From Acidobacteria bacterium 37-71-11 (GTDB lineage: Bacteria > Acidobacteriota > Thermoanaerobaculia > Thermoanaerobaculales > Thermoanaerobaculaceae): DNA of 12,648 nt. The notes beneath the pieces are model-generated. The model was not told the DNA's origin, made no database searches, and saw only the letters and a program-made list of their open reading frames with translations. The stretch's first letter is position 1. Every line of letters starts with the position of its first letter. The translations under genes were made by a program, and so were the position numbers. The DNA is taken from the NCBI GenBank assembly GCA_002279285.1, contig NCBR01000069.1:1-12648 (forward strand), in the 5' to 3' direction. Of this stretch, positions 6,903-12,648 are shown one piece after another.

Positions 6903-9170
6903 ATGGCGAGGATCCGACGACCACAGCTTGCGCGCTCGCTGCGCCTCGGGTTCCTGATCGCCGCCATCATCGGGGTTGCCACCGGCTTCCTCGCCTGGCA
7001 TCAGGTCGAGCAGGAGCGGAGGACCGACCTCGACGACGTGAACCGCCGCGCGCAGGCCCTTGCGCAGCAACTGTCCGCGGCCGTGGGAAACGCCTTGGCG
7101 CTCCCGGACCCGGCGGCGAGCGCGGCGCTGCGGCCGCACCTCGATAGCTATCGCACCCTCCTGGGTTACGCGGTCTTCCGTCCGGATGGCCACCTGGTGG
7201 CGGCGAGCGAGGCCGTGCAGGATTTCGCCGACCGTCTCGCGCCCGTACTGCTGCGCGCGGTGTACCTCGGCGCGGACGCCGTCAGGCTCATCCGGTTCCA
7301 GGGCACGCCGATCGAGGCCGTCGCCGTACCGCTCAAGAACCAGCGCGGTTTGCTGCAAGGCGTGCTGGTGGTAGCCCAGGACGTGTCCTTCATCGACGAT
7401 CGCGCCACCGGGCGCCTGGTCCAGTTCGGCTTCTGGATTCTGATCCTGACCTTGCTCACCGTGACCCTGGTCGTGGGCGCGACATGGTTGACCTACGAGC
7501 GCCCGCTCCACAAGCTCGCCGACTGGATGCGGCGCCTGCGCACCGAAAACGTCGGCGAGGCCCCACCTCCCGGGCTCCCTTCCGAGATGCTGGTCAGCGA
7601 AACCGGCCGCCTGGCGGCGTCGTTCCGCGCGGCACGGTCGACCGGCCAGCGGCTCTCCCAGGTGGCGATGCACGCCGAGCAGGTCTGGACCCGCGACCGG
7701 TTGCGGGTCCATGCGATCGCGGCGCTGGGCGAGGGCCGCCAGCTCATCGTCGTGAGCAACCGCGAGCCTTACATGCATCAGATGCGCGACGGAAAGGTCC
7801 AGGCGATCGTGCCCGCCGGGGGCCTGGTCACCGCGCTCGACCCGGTGCTCCAGGCCTGCGGCGGCGTATGGGTCGCGCACGGGGCCGGCGACGCCGATCG
7901 GCAAGCCGCCGACGGATCCGGCCGGCTCATGGTGCCGCCCGACGATGCACGCTATACCCTCAGGCGCGTGTGGCTGACGCGCGAGGAGGAGCAGGGCTAC
8001 TACTACGGCTTTTCCAACGAGGGCATCTGGCCTCTGTGCCATCTGGCGCACGAGCGCCCCGTCTTCCGCGCGCTTGACTGGGAGGCCTACCGTCAGGCGA
8101 ACCTCCGCTTCGCCGAAACCGTGCTCGACGAGATCGGCGACGGCAGCGCCGTGGTGCTCGTGCAGGACTACCAGCTCGCCCTCTTACCGAGGCTGCTGAA
8201 GGCCGTTCGCCCGGATCTGCAGGTCGGCCTCTTCTGGCACATCCCCTGGCCGAACCCGGAAGCATTTCGCATCTGCCCGTACGGCGCTGAGCTCCTCACC
8301 GGCATGCTGGGCGCCGATCTGGTGGGTTTTCACCTGCAGCAGCACTGCAACAGCTTCCTCGATACGGTGGACCGCATGCTGGAATCGCGCCTCGACTGGG
8401 ACCATTTCTCGGTGGAATTCAAGGGCCACGTATCGCGGGTGCGGCCCTTCCCCATCAGCGTCCAGGACTGGGCCGAGCGCAAGGTCCCGGCCGGCGAGGA
8501 GCTGGAGCAGCAGATCGCGGAGCTGAAGCAGGAACACAACCTCGGGAACGCCTTCATCGCGGTGGGGGTGGACAGGATCGACTACACGAAGGGCTTGCCG
8601 GAACGCTTCCGCGCCGTCGACCGGTTCCTCGAGAAGTACCCGCAGTACCGCGGGCGATTCACGTTCGTGGAACTGGGGGCTCCGAGCCGGACCCACATCC
8701 GCCGCTACCGCGATCACATCGCACAGCTCGAAACCATCGCCGACGAGATCAACTGGAAATACCAGACCGGCGATTGGCAGCCGATCCACTTTCTCGTCGC
8801 TCATCACGACGTGAGGGCTGTCCATGCGTTTCTGACCATGGCCTCGATGTGCATCGTCAGCTCTCTGCACGACGGGATGAATCTGGTTGCGAAGGAGTAC
8901 GTCGCGGCACAGGCCACGCGCGAGGGCGTCCTGATCCTCTCGGAGTTCGCCGGGGCCGCGCGCGAGCTCGCCGACGCGATCATCATCAACCCCTACGACA
9001 CGGAGCAGTTCGCGGAAGCCATCCATTCCGGGGTGGAAATGAAGGCCGCGGAGCGGCACGCGCGCATGGATCGCATGCACCAGGCCGTGCAGGAGCACAA
9101 CATCTACCGCTGGGCCGCGACCTTCCTCACCACGCTCGCCGCCACACGAAATCAGGTACCTGGTACCTAA
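6903..9170 (+). CDS. otsA: Trehalose-6-phosphate synthase with N-terminal membrane sensor/HAMP-like module
   Basis: 755 residues versus about 450-500 for a plain OtsA. Residues 15-32 form TM1, 33-172 a predicted periplasmic loop, about 175-195 TM2, and 198-250 a HAMP-like helix pair starting YERPLHKLADWMRRLR. From about 279 a full GT20 domain follows: IVVSNREPY, VPAGGLVTALDP, WVAHGAGDAD, VQDYQLALLP (Asp422; the family usually has DYH), FWHIPWPNPE, VDRIDYTKGLPERF (Arg558 and Lys563, matching E. coli R262/K267 for the donor phosphates), and LHDGMNLVAKEYVA. It transfers glucose from a nucleotide sugar to glucose-6-phosphate. ATG 6903 follows GGGAGG (6893-6898). The last codons are read from repeat copy C (Q-V-P-G-T, then TAA), so the natural C-terminus was altered by the repeat. 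The membrane module suggests control of synthesis by an envelope signal; this is inference. Confidence 0.93.
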   Translation: MARIRRPQLARSLRLGFLIAAIIGVATGFLAWHQVEQERRTDLDDVNRRAQALAQQLSAAVGNALALPDPAASAALRPHLDSYRTLLGYAVFRPDGHLVAASEAVQDFADRLAPVLLRAVYLGADAVRLIRFQGTPIEAVAVPLKNQRGLLQGVLVVAQDVSFIDDRATGRLVQFGFWILILTLLTVTLVVGATWLTYERPLHKLADWMRRLRTENVGEAPPPGLPSEMLVSETGRLAASFRAARSTGQRLSQVAMHAEQVWTRDRLRVHAIAALGEGRQLIVVSNREPYMHQMRDGKVQAIVPAGGLVTALDPVLQACGGVWVAHGAGDADRQAADGSGRLMVPPDDARYTLRRVWLTREEEQGYYYGFSNEGIWPLCHLAHERPVFRALDWEAYRQANLRFAETVLDEIGDGSAVVLVQDYQLALLPRLLKAVRPDLQVGLFWHIPWPNPEAFRICPYGAELLTGMLGADLVGFHLQQHCNSFLDTVDRMLESRLDWDHFSVEFKGHVSRVRPFPISVQDWAERKVPAGEELEQQIAELKQEHNLGNAFIAVGVDRIDYTKGLPERFRAVDRFLEKYPQYRGRFTFVELGAPSRTHIRRYRDHIAQLETIADEINWKYQTGDWQPIHFLVAHHDVRAVHAFLTMASMCIVSSLHDGMNLVAKEYVAAQATREGVLILSEFAGAARELADAIIINPYDTEQFAEAIHSGVEMKAAERHARMDRMHQAVQEHNIYRWAATFLTTLAATRNQVPGT

Positions 9171-9182
9171 TAGTTTCATTTT
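9151..9182 (+). repeat. GGTACCTGGTACC dispersed repeat, copy C (contains the otsA stop)
   Basis: The core AGGTACCTGGTACCT (9154-9168) is followed by AATAGTTTCATTTT, 30/32 identical to copy A. It overlaps the last codons of otsA and contributes its TAA stop (9168-9170). Confidence 0.88.
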
Positions 9183-9246
9183 CTCGCGGCGAAGAGGTCA
9201 GCGCCCTGGCCGGGGGGGATGGTACCGCGCTCGCGTGCCCGCCTGG

Positions 9247-9842
9247 ATGCTGGCGAACGTGCCGGTCGCCCTGGCGACGCAAGCCTACCAGGGCTGGTGC
9301 GGGACATCGCCGTCGTGCTCGGGGTTGGGCCGTTGCTGGTCATAAGCGTCTTCCACACGACGTTTTTCTACTCCGCCAACGCTCTCACCGGTTCGGCGTG
9401 GTTCCCCAACGTCCTGCCGCGCTGCCTCCACTTCGTGACCGCCTCGGTGGCGCTGACGGGCTTGTTCTTGATGGCCCACTTTAGGCGCTCGAACCCCATC
9501 GCACGGCGATGGCGGCGCGCACGGCCAAGTTCGGGGAAGCGGCCGTGACGGCGCAGATGCGCGAAGGCTGGGATCCGCCGCACGAAGGGGAAAGTGCCCC
9601 TCTCCCCGGGCAAGCAGGCCTTCAAGTCGATCTGCACCGCCTGCCACGTGCGCGATACCCGCTTTGTCGGACACGCGCTCACCGAAGTCGACCGCATCTA
9701 CAAGGGCAACCCGACCGCCCTGATCGCGTGGGTGAAGGCGCCGGGGAAGAAGCGTTCCGGCTATCCCCAAATGCCGGCGATTAAGCTGACGGAAGCCCAG
9801 CACGAGGCGGTCGCCGAGTACGTCCTTTCCGTCGATCGCTGA
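9247..9842 (+). pseudogene. Decayed membrane-bound c-type cytochrome gene
   Basis: Three pieces of what looks like one protein lie in different frames. Frame 1 from 9247: MLANVPVALATQAYQ. Frame 3 from about 9292 to 9489: a hydrophobic segment (IAVVLGVGPLLVISVFH, FFYSANALTG, then VTASVALTGLFLMAHFRR), two likely membrane spans like those of the multi-TM cytochromes related to CydA-type oxidase subunits. Frame 2 near 9509-9560: ARTAKFGEAAVTAQM. Frame 3 again, 9594-9842: a heme c domain with CTACH and a distal PQMPAIKLTEAQHEAVAEY segment with a Met that could ligate heme. A TGA at 9546-9548 separates the frame-3 pieces. The N-terminal spans are missing. The block is boxed in by repeat copies C and D. 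The 82-residue heme domain from GTG 9594 could still be made, but it lacks a signal peptide and so would not be matured. Family assignment is moderately sure; the decayed state is clear. Confidence 0.65.
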
Positions 9843-9896
9843 CCGGCACCGGGCGAGGCTCCGCCGCCAAGCGGGTGCGGCCAGGCGGCAACACCC

Positions 9897-9912
9897 TCCG
9901 ACGAAAGTCGGA
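9897..9912 (+). other. GNRA-type hairpin directly before repeat copy D
   Basis: TCCGAC-GAAA-GTCGGA is a perfect 6-bp stem closed by a GAAA tetraloop, 6 bases before the copy D core. Together with the repeat palindrome and the TTTTT at 9944-9948 it makes a terminator-like block after the cytochrome remnant and at the convergent end of the beta-lactamase-like gene. Confidence 0.5.
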
Positions 9913-9915
9913 ACA

Positions 9916-9947
9916 ATGAGGTACCTGGTACCTGAGTGTTACGTTTT
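9916..9947 (+). repeat. GGTACCTGGTACC dispersed repeat, copy D
   Basis: The core AGGTACCTGGTACCT (9919-9933) is perfect. The right flank GAGTGTTACGTTTT matches copy C at 9 of 14 positions, with CGTTTT in place of CATTTT at the same spacing. It ends 9 bases before the minus-strand stop of the beta-lactamase-like gene. Confidence 0.82.
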
Positions 9948-9956
9948 TGCGAGGGG

Positions 9957-11429
9957 TCAACGCGGCTTCACACCCCGGAGTTTGCGCAGGGCGGCTTTCG
10001 CGTTGGCGTTGTCGGGGTTGATCGCCAGCGACTTCTTGTAGAAGCGGATCGCCGACCGCACGTCGCCGTCGGCGGCATAGGCCTCGGCGAGGCTGTCGTA
10101 GGCGTTCCACGATTTGGGGTAGAGCTTGACGTTGCGCTCCAACACCAGGGCCGCCGCCTCGGGCCGCTTCTTCGCGAGCAGCTCGTACCCGACCGTGTTG
10201 AGGAGCGGCTCCGTGAACGCCTGCGGGGGATAGGTGCGCTCGAGCTCCTTGAGCGTCCGGTACACGCCGCGCTCCCCGTTGGCAACCCCCGCGCGCACCA
10301 GGCGCTCGCGGATGGTGCGCGCCGGCGAGTCGTAGGGCTCGACCTCGAGCCACGCGAATGCGGGGTGGGTCCCGCCCAGCACCGCGGCGACGATCGGCGG
10401 CGCCAGCGACAAGCCGTTTTCGCTGTCGGTCAGCACGACCACGCCGTCGCCCATTTCCCGGCAGCCGATGGCGAACCCCCGGGACGTGACGTTGTCGCCC
10501 CACTGCCAGAAGAAGGACCTCGCCCCGACCTGCTCGATCCCCCACCCAAGCCCCCAGGCGAGACCTCTGGACACTTCGACCTCCGGCCGCAGCATCTTCG
10601 CGACCGTTGCGGGATCGAGCAGCGTGGGGTGCAGCATCTCCGCAAGGAATCGTGCATAGTCGGATACGGTGGTGTACAGGCTCGACGCGGCGTTCGCGTT
10701 GGCGGGCGCCTGCCGCGGGACCGGCTGCTGCAGGTAGTCGTGACCGACCGCGGCCGTCGTCTCGTACGCCGCGCGCCAGACGTAGCTCGAGGCGGCCATG
10801 CCGAGGGGCCCGAAAACCTCCCGTTGGACGAACTCGTCGAGCGGGAGGCCCGTGACGGTCTCGACCGCCTTCTGCAAATACGCGTAGCCCTCCTCCGAGT
10901 AGGAGAACTTCTCGCCCGGGTCGAAGTCGATCGTCAGCTCCGAGCCCCGCCGCCAATTCGGGAACCCGGTCGTGTGGCACAGGACTCGACGGGCCGTGAT
11001 CCTCCAGATCCGCTGGTCGCCATTGACGTCGTAGTTGGGGGCGTACGCCGGCAGCGCGCGGTCGAGGTCGAACCCCCCGCGCTGAGCAAGGCGCAGCACC
11101 GCGTAGGCGAAAATGGGTTGTCCGAGGGAGGCCGCCTCGAAGACCGTGTCGGCGGTCACGGGCCTCCCGCTCGCGGCGCTGGCGACGCCAAATCCCCGGC
11201 TCCAGACGATGGCCCCACCCCGGATGACCGCCGCGGCGAGGCCGGGCACGCCGCCCTTCGCCATCAGCTCGGGGATCAGCGCCTCGAGCTTCGCACCACC
11301 GGCGTCGGCGGTGGCGACGGCGGCCGGCGAAGTCACCGCCGCGACCGGCGGGACGGACTGCGCCGCCGCGGCCCGCACGGCCGTCGCCGCCATGACGCCA
11401 GCGATCGCGCGCTTCACACCTGGGATCAC
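9957..11429 (-). CDS. Exported serine beta-lactamase (S12)-like protein with C-terminal TPR, altered catalytic motifs
   Basis: 490 residues from GTG 11429, chosen because GGAGGT (complement of 11435-11440) stands 5 bases upstream and it begins a signal peptide (VIPGVKRAIAGVMAAT...AAAAQS); a longer frame to 11594 lacks support. Residues 45-355 form the class C/S12 beta-lactamase-like domain: VFEAASLGQPIFAYAVLRL, CHTTGFPNW, PGEKFSYSEEGYAYLQ and FFWQWGDN. The active-site SxxK reads Ser101-Leu-Gly-Gln104, so the catalytic Lys is Gln; the Tyr motif is Tyr177-Ser-Glu; and the third motif has Gln309 where this group usually has His before WGDN. Residues about 405-485 are TPR-like (WNAYDSLAEAYAADGDVRSA, YKKSLAINPDNANA). 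Expected in the periplasm. The family includes beta-lactamases, DD-peptidases and esterases; with these substitutions it may be catalytically dead or a binding protein. Divergent from tatA, and convergent with the plus-strand genes across repeat D. Confidence 0.87.
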   Translation of the reverse strand: MIPGVKRAIAGVMAATAVRAAAAQSVPPVAAVTSPAAVATADAGGAKLEALIPELMAKGGVPGLAAAVIRGGAIVWSRGFGVASAASGRPVTADTVFEAASLGQPIFAYAVLRLAQRGGFDLDRALPAYAPNYDVNGDQRIWRITARRVLCHTTGFPNWRRGSELTIDFDPGEKFSYSEEGYAYLQKAVETVTGLPLDEFVQREVFGPLGMAASSYVWRAAYETTAAVGHDYLQQPVPRQAPANANAASSLYTTVSDYARFLAEMLHPTLLDPATVAKMLRPEVEVSRGLAWGLGWGIEQVGARSFFWQWGDNVTSRGFAIGCREMGDGVVVLTDSENGLSLAPPIVAAVLGGTHPAFAWLEVEPYDSPARTIRERLVRAGVANGERGVYRTLKELERTYPPQAFTEPLLNTVGYELLAKKRPEAAALVLERNVKLYPKSWNAYDSLAEAYAADGDVRSAIRFYKKSLAINPDNANAKAALRKLRGVKPR

Positions 11430-11488
11430 GCCTGACCTCCCGGCCGCCCGACACGAGGCGGTGGAGTCCATGCTAGACCACACACGGA

Positions 11489-11502
11489 CGGTCGAACGAC
11501 CG
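11489..11502. promoter_or_regulatory. Inverted repeat in the divergent beta-lactamase-like/tatA intergenic region
   Basis: CGGTCG-AA-CGACCG is a perfect 6+6 dyad with a 2-base centre, 60 bases upstream of the beta-lactamase-like start. GGAC and GTCC occur further out on either side at unequal distances. Its size and place fit a repressor operator; the binding protein is unknown. Confidence 0.35.
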
Positions 11503-11564
11503 GTCTGTCCGGGGACCGCACCGCGTTGAATCCCAGTCTCCAATTGAACTTGCGTCGCATGAGC

Positions 11565-11594
11565 TTGACAGAACGGCGCCTTCTCTGGGACCAT
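11565..11594 (+). promoter_or_regulatory. Candidate promoter for tatA
   Basis: A perfect -35 TTGACA (11565-11570) is followed after 18 bases by the weak -10 GACCAT (11589-11594, 3 of 6 bases). It sits 17 bases before the ATG. The -35 is strong; the -10 is poor. Confidence 0.4.
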
Positions 11595-11611
11595 CCACGA
11601 GGGGTGCGATC

Positions 11612-11839
11612 ATGTTCGACGGCGCGTTCTCACCGTTTCACTGGCTCATCGTCCTGGCGATTGCACTCGTCGTGTTCGGCCCGAAGCGGGTTCCCGAGAT
11701 CGGCAAGAACCTCGGCACCGCCATCCGCGGTTTCCGGGAAGCGCTCAAAGGCGACGAGACGGCGCCCGTGACACCGTCCGCCGCCCGCCCTGCGGATCCG
11801 GGCGCCGGCCCCGCCGGCAACGAACCCAAGGCCCAGTAA
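11612..11839 (+). CDS. tatA: Twin-arginine translocase subunit TatA/E
   Basis: 75 residues. A short N-terminal transmembrane helix (HWLIVLAIALVVF), the conserved FGPKRVPEIGKNLG hinge with FGP and the amphipathic helix GTAIRGFREALKGDE, then a hydrophilic Ala/Pro-rich tail: the complete TatA layout and size. TatA forms the pore through which TatBC-recruited folded proteins cross the cytoplasmic membrane. The ATG has GAGGGG 7 bases upstream. No tatB or tatC is next to it, so it is a solitary tatA, as in many GC-rich diderms. Its 3' end converges on the pgl stump on the other strand. TatE-type paralogues cannot be told apart here. Confidence 0.92.
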   Translation: MFDGAFSPFHWLIVLAIALVVFGPKRVPEIGKNLGTAIRGFREALKGDETAPVTPSAARPADPGAGPAGNEPKAQ

Positions 11840-11861
11840 CGACGCGCGCAGGCATCCTCGG

Positions 11862-11996
11862 CAACAGCGAGGCCGCGTGCCCGCCCGACAGCGTGACCGC
11901 GAAGCGCCCCGTGCTCGCAACCACGACCGCGGCGCGCAGCACGAACTCGGCGGCGGCCATGCGGGCCTGCCCACCGGCATCGGGGTAGGCGCGCAC
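11862..11996 (-). pseudogene. pgl: Truncated 5' end of 6-phosphogluconolactonase gene
   Basis: On the minus strand, 8 bases after the zwf stop, GTG 11996 opens a frame reading RAYPDAGGQARMAAAEF, then a helix VLRAAVVVAS, then GRFAVTLSGGHAASLL. This resembles the first 40-45 residues of Pgl/DevB lactonases (alpha helix followed by the ALSGG substrate-phosphate loop), and pgl commonly follows zwf. The resemblance fades after SGGHAASLL; the frame drifts on to a stop at 11745, antisense to tatA. A full Pgl has about 230-250 residues, so some 200 are missing. The lactone step must be supplied elsewhere, or the hydrolysis is spontaneous. Confidence 0.65.
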
Positions 11997-12004
11997 CGTG
12001 CGGT

Positions 12005-12648
12005 TCAGGCCTCGTTGCTCCAGGCGCGGCCGTCGCGCGCCAGCAGCTGGTCGGCCTCTCCGGGACCCCACGTGCCGGCCGCGTAGTTCGGGAATGCGCG
12101 CGGCGGCAGCGCCCGCCACACGTCCAGGATCGGCGTCACGACGCTCCACCCGCGTTCGACCGAGTCCGCCCGCTGGAAGAGCGTGGCGTCGCCGTTGATC
12201 GCATCGTAGAGCAGCGTCTCGTAGCCGGTCGAAGGCTGCGATCCGAAGTAGTCGGCGTAGCAGAAGTCCATGTTGACCGTGCCAATCCGTACCGGCGCGC
12301 CCGGCACCTTGGCCGAGAAACGGAGGGAGATTCCCTCGTCGGGCTGCAACCGCAGGATGAGCCGGTTGGGGCTCAGGTGGTCCACCGGGGTTTGGCGAAA
12401 CGGGCTGAACGGCACCCGCTTGAATTGGATGACGATCTGCGTCGTGCGTACGGGAAGACGCTTCCCGGTGCGAAGGTAGAACGGCACGTCCGCCCAGCGC
12501 CAGTTGTCGATCACGAGCTTGACCGCCGCATACGTCTCGACCGGCGAGGCGGCGGCCACGTACGGCTCCGAGCGGTACGCCGGGACCGCCGTCCCATCCG
12601 GCATCGTCCCGGCGGCGTACTGCCCGCGCACGGTCCGCTTCAGGACTT
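12005..12648 (-). CDS. zwf: Glucose-6-phosphate dehydrogenase, C-terminal part (5' end outside window)
   Basis: The minus-strand frame is open to the right edge (the first residues read VLKRTVRGQY, a conserved G6PD stretch) and stops at TGA 12005-12007, giving 213 residues, about the last 40% of the usual 490-510. Seen: VRGQYAAG, PAYRSEPYV (the typical EpgV-like segment), KLVIDNWRWADVPFYLRTGK with the Arg and Lys that contact substrate, FKRVP, NRLILRLQPDEGISLRF, and YETLLYDAINGDATLFQRAD plus VERGWSVVTPILDVW, all hallmarks of the C-terminal domain. The enzyme oxidises glucose-6-phosphate to 6-phosphogluconolactone with NADP+, feeding the oxidative pentose phosphate or Entner-Doudoroff route. 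The NADP-binding half and the HYKG motif lie outside. The pgl stump follows directly. Confidence 0.95.
   Translation of the reverse strand, partial: VLKRTVRGQYAAGTMPDGTAVPAYRSEPYVAAASPVETYAAVKLVIDNWRWADVPFYLRTGKRLPVRTTQIVIQFKRVPFSPFRQTPVDHLSPNRLILRLQPDEGISLRFSAKVPGAPVRIGTVNMDFCYADYFGSQPSTGYETLLYDAINGDATLFQRADSVERGWSVVTPILDVWRALPPRAFPNYAAGTWGPGEADQLLARDGRAWSNEA

Noticed and set aside
4981..6924. 647-residue minus-strand open frame opposite the GH15 gene
   Set aside because: Antisense shadow of the GH15 gene, produced by GC-rich third positions; Arg/Val/Ala-rich with no domain.
6852..9179. Long minus-strand frames (about 399 and 331 residues) opposite otsA
   Set aside because: Antisense shadows of a strongly conserved GT20 gene.
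4271..9226. Single GGTACC sites at 4271-4276 (otsB start) and 9221-9226
   Set aside because: Only one half of the palindrome and no conserved flank; probably chance hexamers.
2742..9947. The four repeats as a CRISPR array
   Set aside because: Spacing is 750 to 5000 bases with genes between, unit sequence diverges, and there are no cas genes.
9936..11435. 499-residue plus-strand open frame opposite the beta-lactamase-like gene
   Set aside because: Antisense shadow; the minus-strand frame has the motifs and a ribosome-binding site.
11856..11872. CCTCG/CGAGG hairpin after tatA as a terminator
   Set aside because: Only 5 pairs, no T-run, and it falls inside the pgl stump's coding strand.

Overview
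The window is a high-GC (roughly two-thirds G+C by eye) piece of a bacterial chromosome. A TonB-dependent outer-membrane receptor, a tatA gene and exported or membrane-fused enzymes point to a diderm (Gram-negative-type) bacterium. The iron-sulfur and cofactor-binding genes and a c-type cytochrome remnant suggest a lineage with anaerobic or metal-rich respiratory metabolism, such as Acidobacteriota or the former Deltaproteobacteria. I cannot fix the phylum from sequence alone.

Layout. 1-1358: 3' end of a TonB-dependent receptor. 1421-2519: a small metal/cofactor locus made of a DUF134 helix-turn-helix protein, a NifX/NifB-type Fe-Mo cluster-binding protein broken by an out-of-frame internal deletion, and a 64-residue double CxxC zinc-ribbon-like protein. 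2856-4022: a winged-helix-like and Cys-rich protein ending in two [4Fe-4S] motifs. 4269-9170: a trehalose operon, otsB - GH15 glycoside hydrolase - otsA, in which the OtsA is fused to an N-terminal two-TM sensor/HAMP-like module. 9247-9842: a decayed membrane cytochrome c gene. 9957-11429 (minus): an exported serine beta-lactamase-like protein with a C-terminal TPR region and altered catalytic motifs. 11612-11839: tatA. 11862-12648 (minus): the end of zwf (glucose-6-phosphate dehydrogenase) followed by a stump of pgl (6-phosphogluconolactonase).

The most unusual structural signal is a family of four short AT-rich repeats (at about 2742, 4160, 9151 and 9916). They share the odd palindrome GGTACCTGGTACC followed at fixed distance by CATTTT or CGTTTT. 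All four lie in the same orientation at the 3' side of plus-strand genes, and they divide the window into its functional modules. One copy supplies the otsA stop codon. No transposase is visible, and the repeats look like a dispersed REP/MITE-type element or a terminator-associated element.

How the genes work together: OtsA makes trehalose-6-phosphate, OtsB dephosphorylates it to trehalose, and the GH15 enzyme is a candidate trehalase or other alpha-glucosidase. The membrane-anchored sensor fused to OtsA suggests that synthesis is gated by an envelope signal. Zwf draws on the same glucose-6-phosphate pool. Gene decay is frequent here (nifX-like, cytochrome, pgl, possibly a DUF5320 gene), so the region looks recently rearranged.
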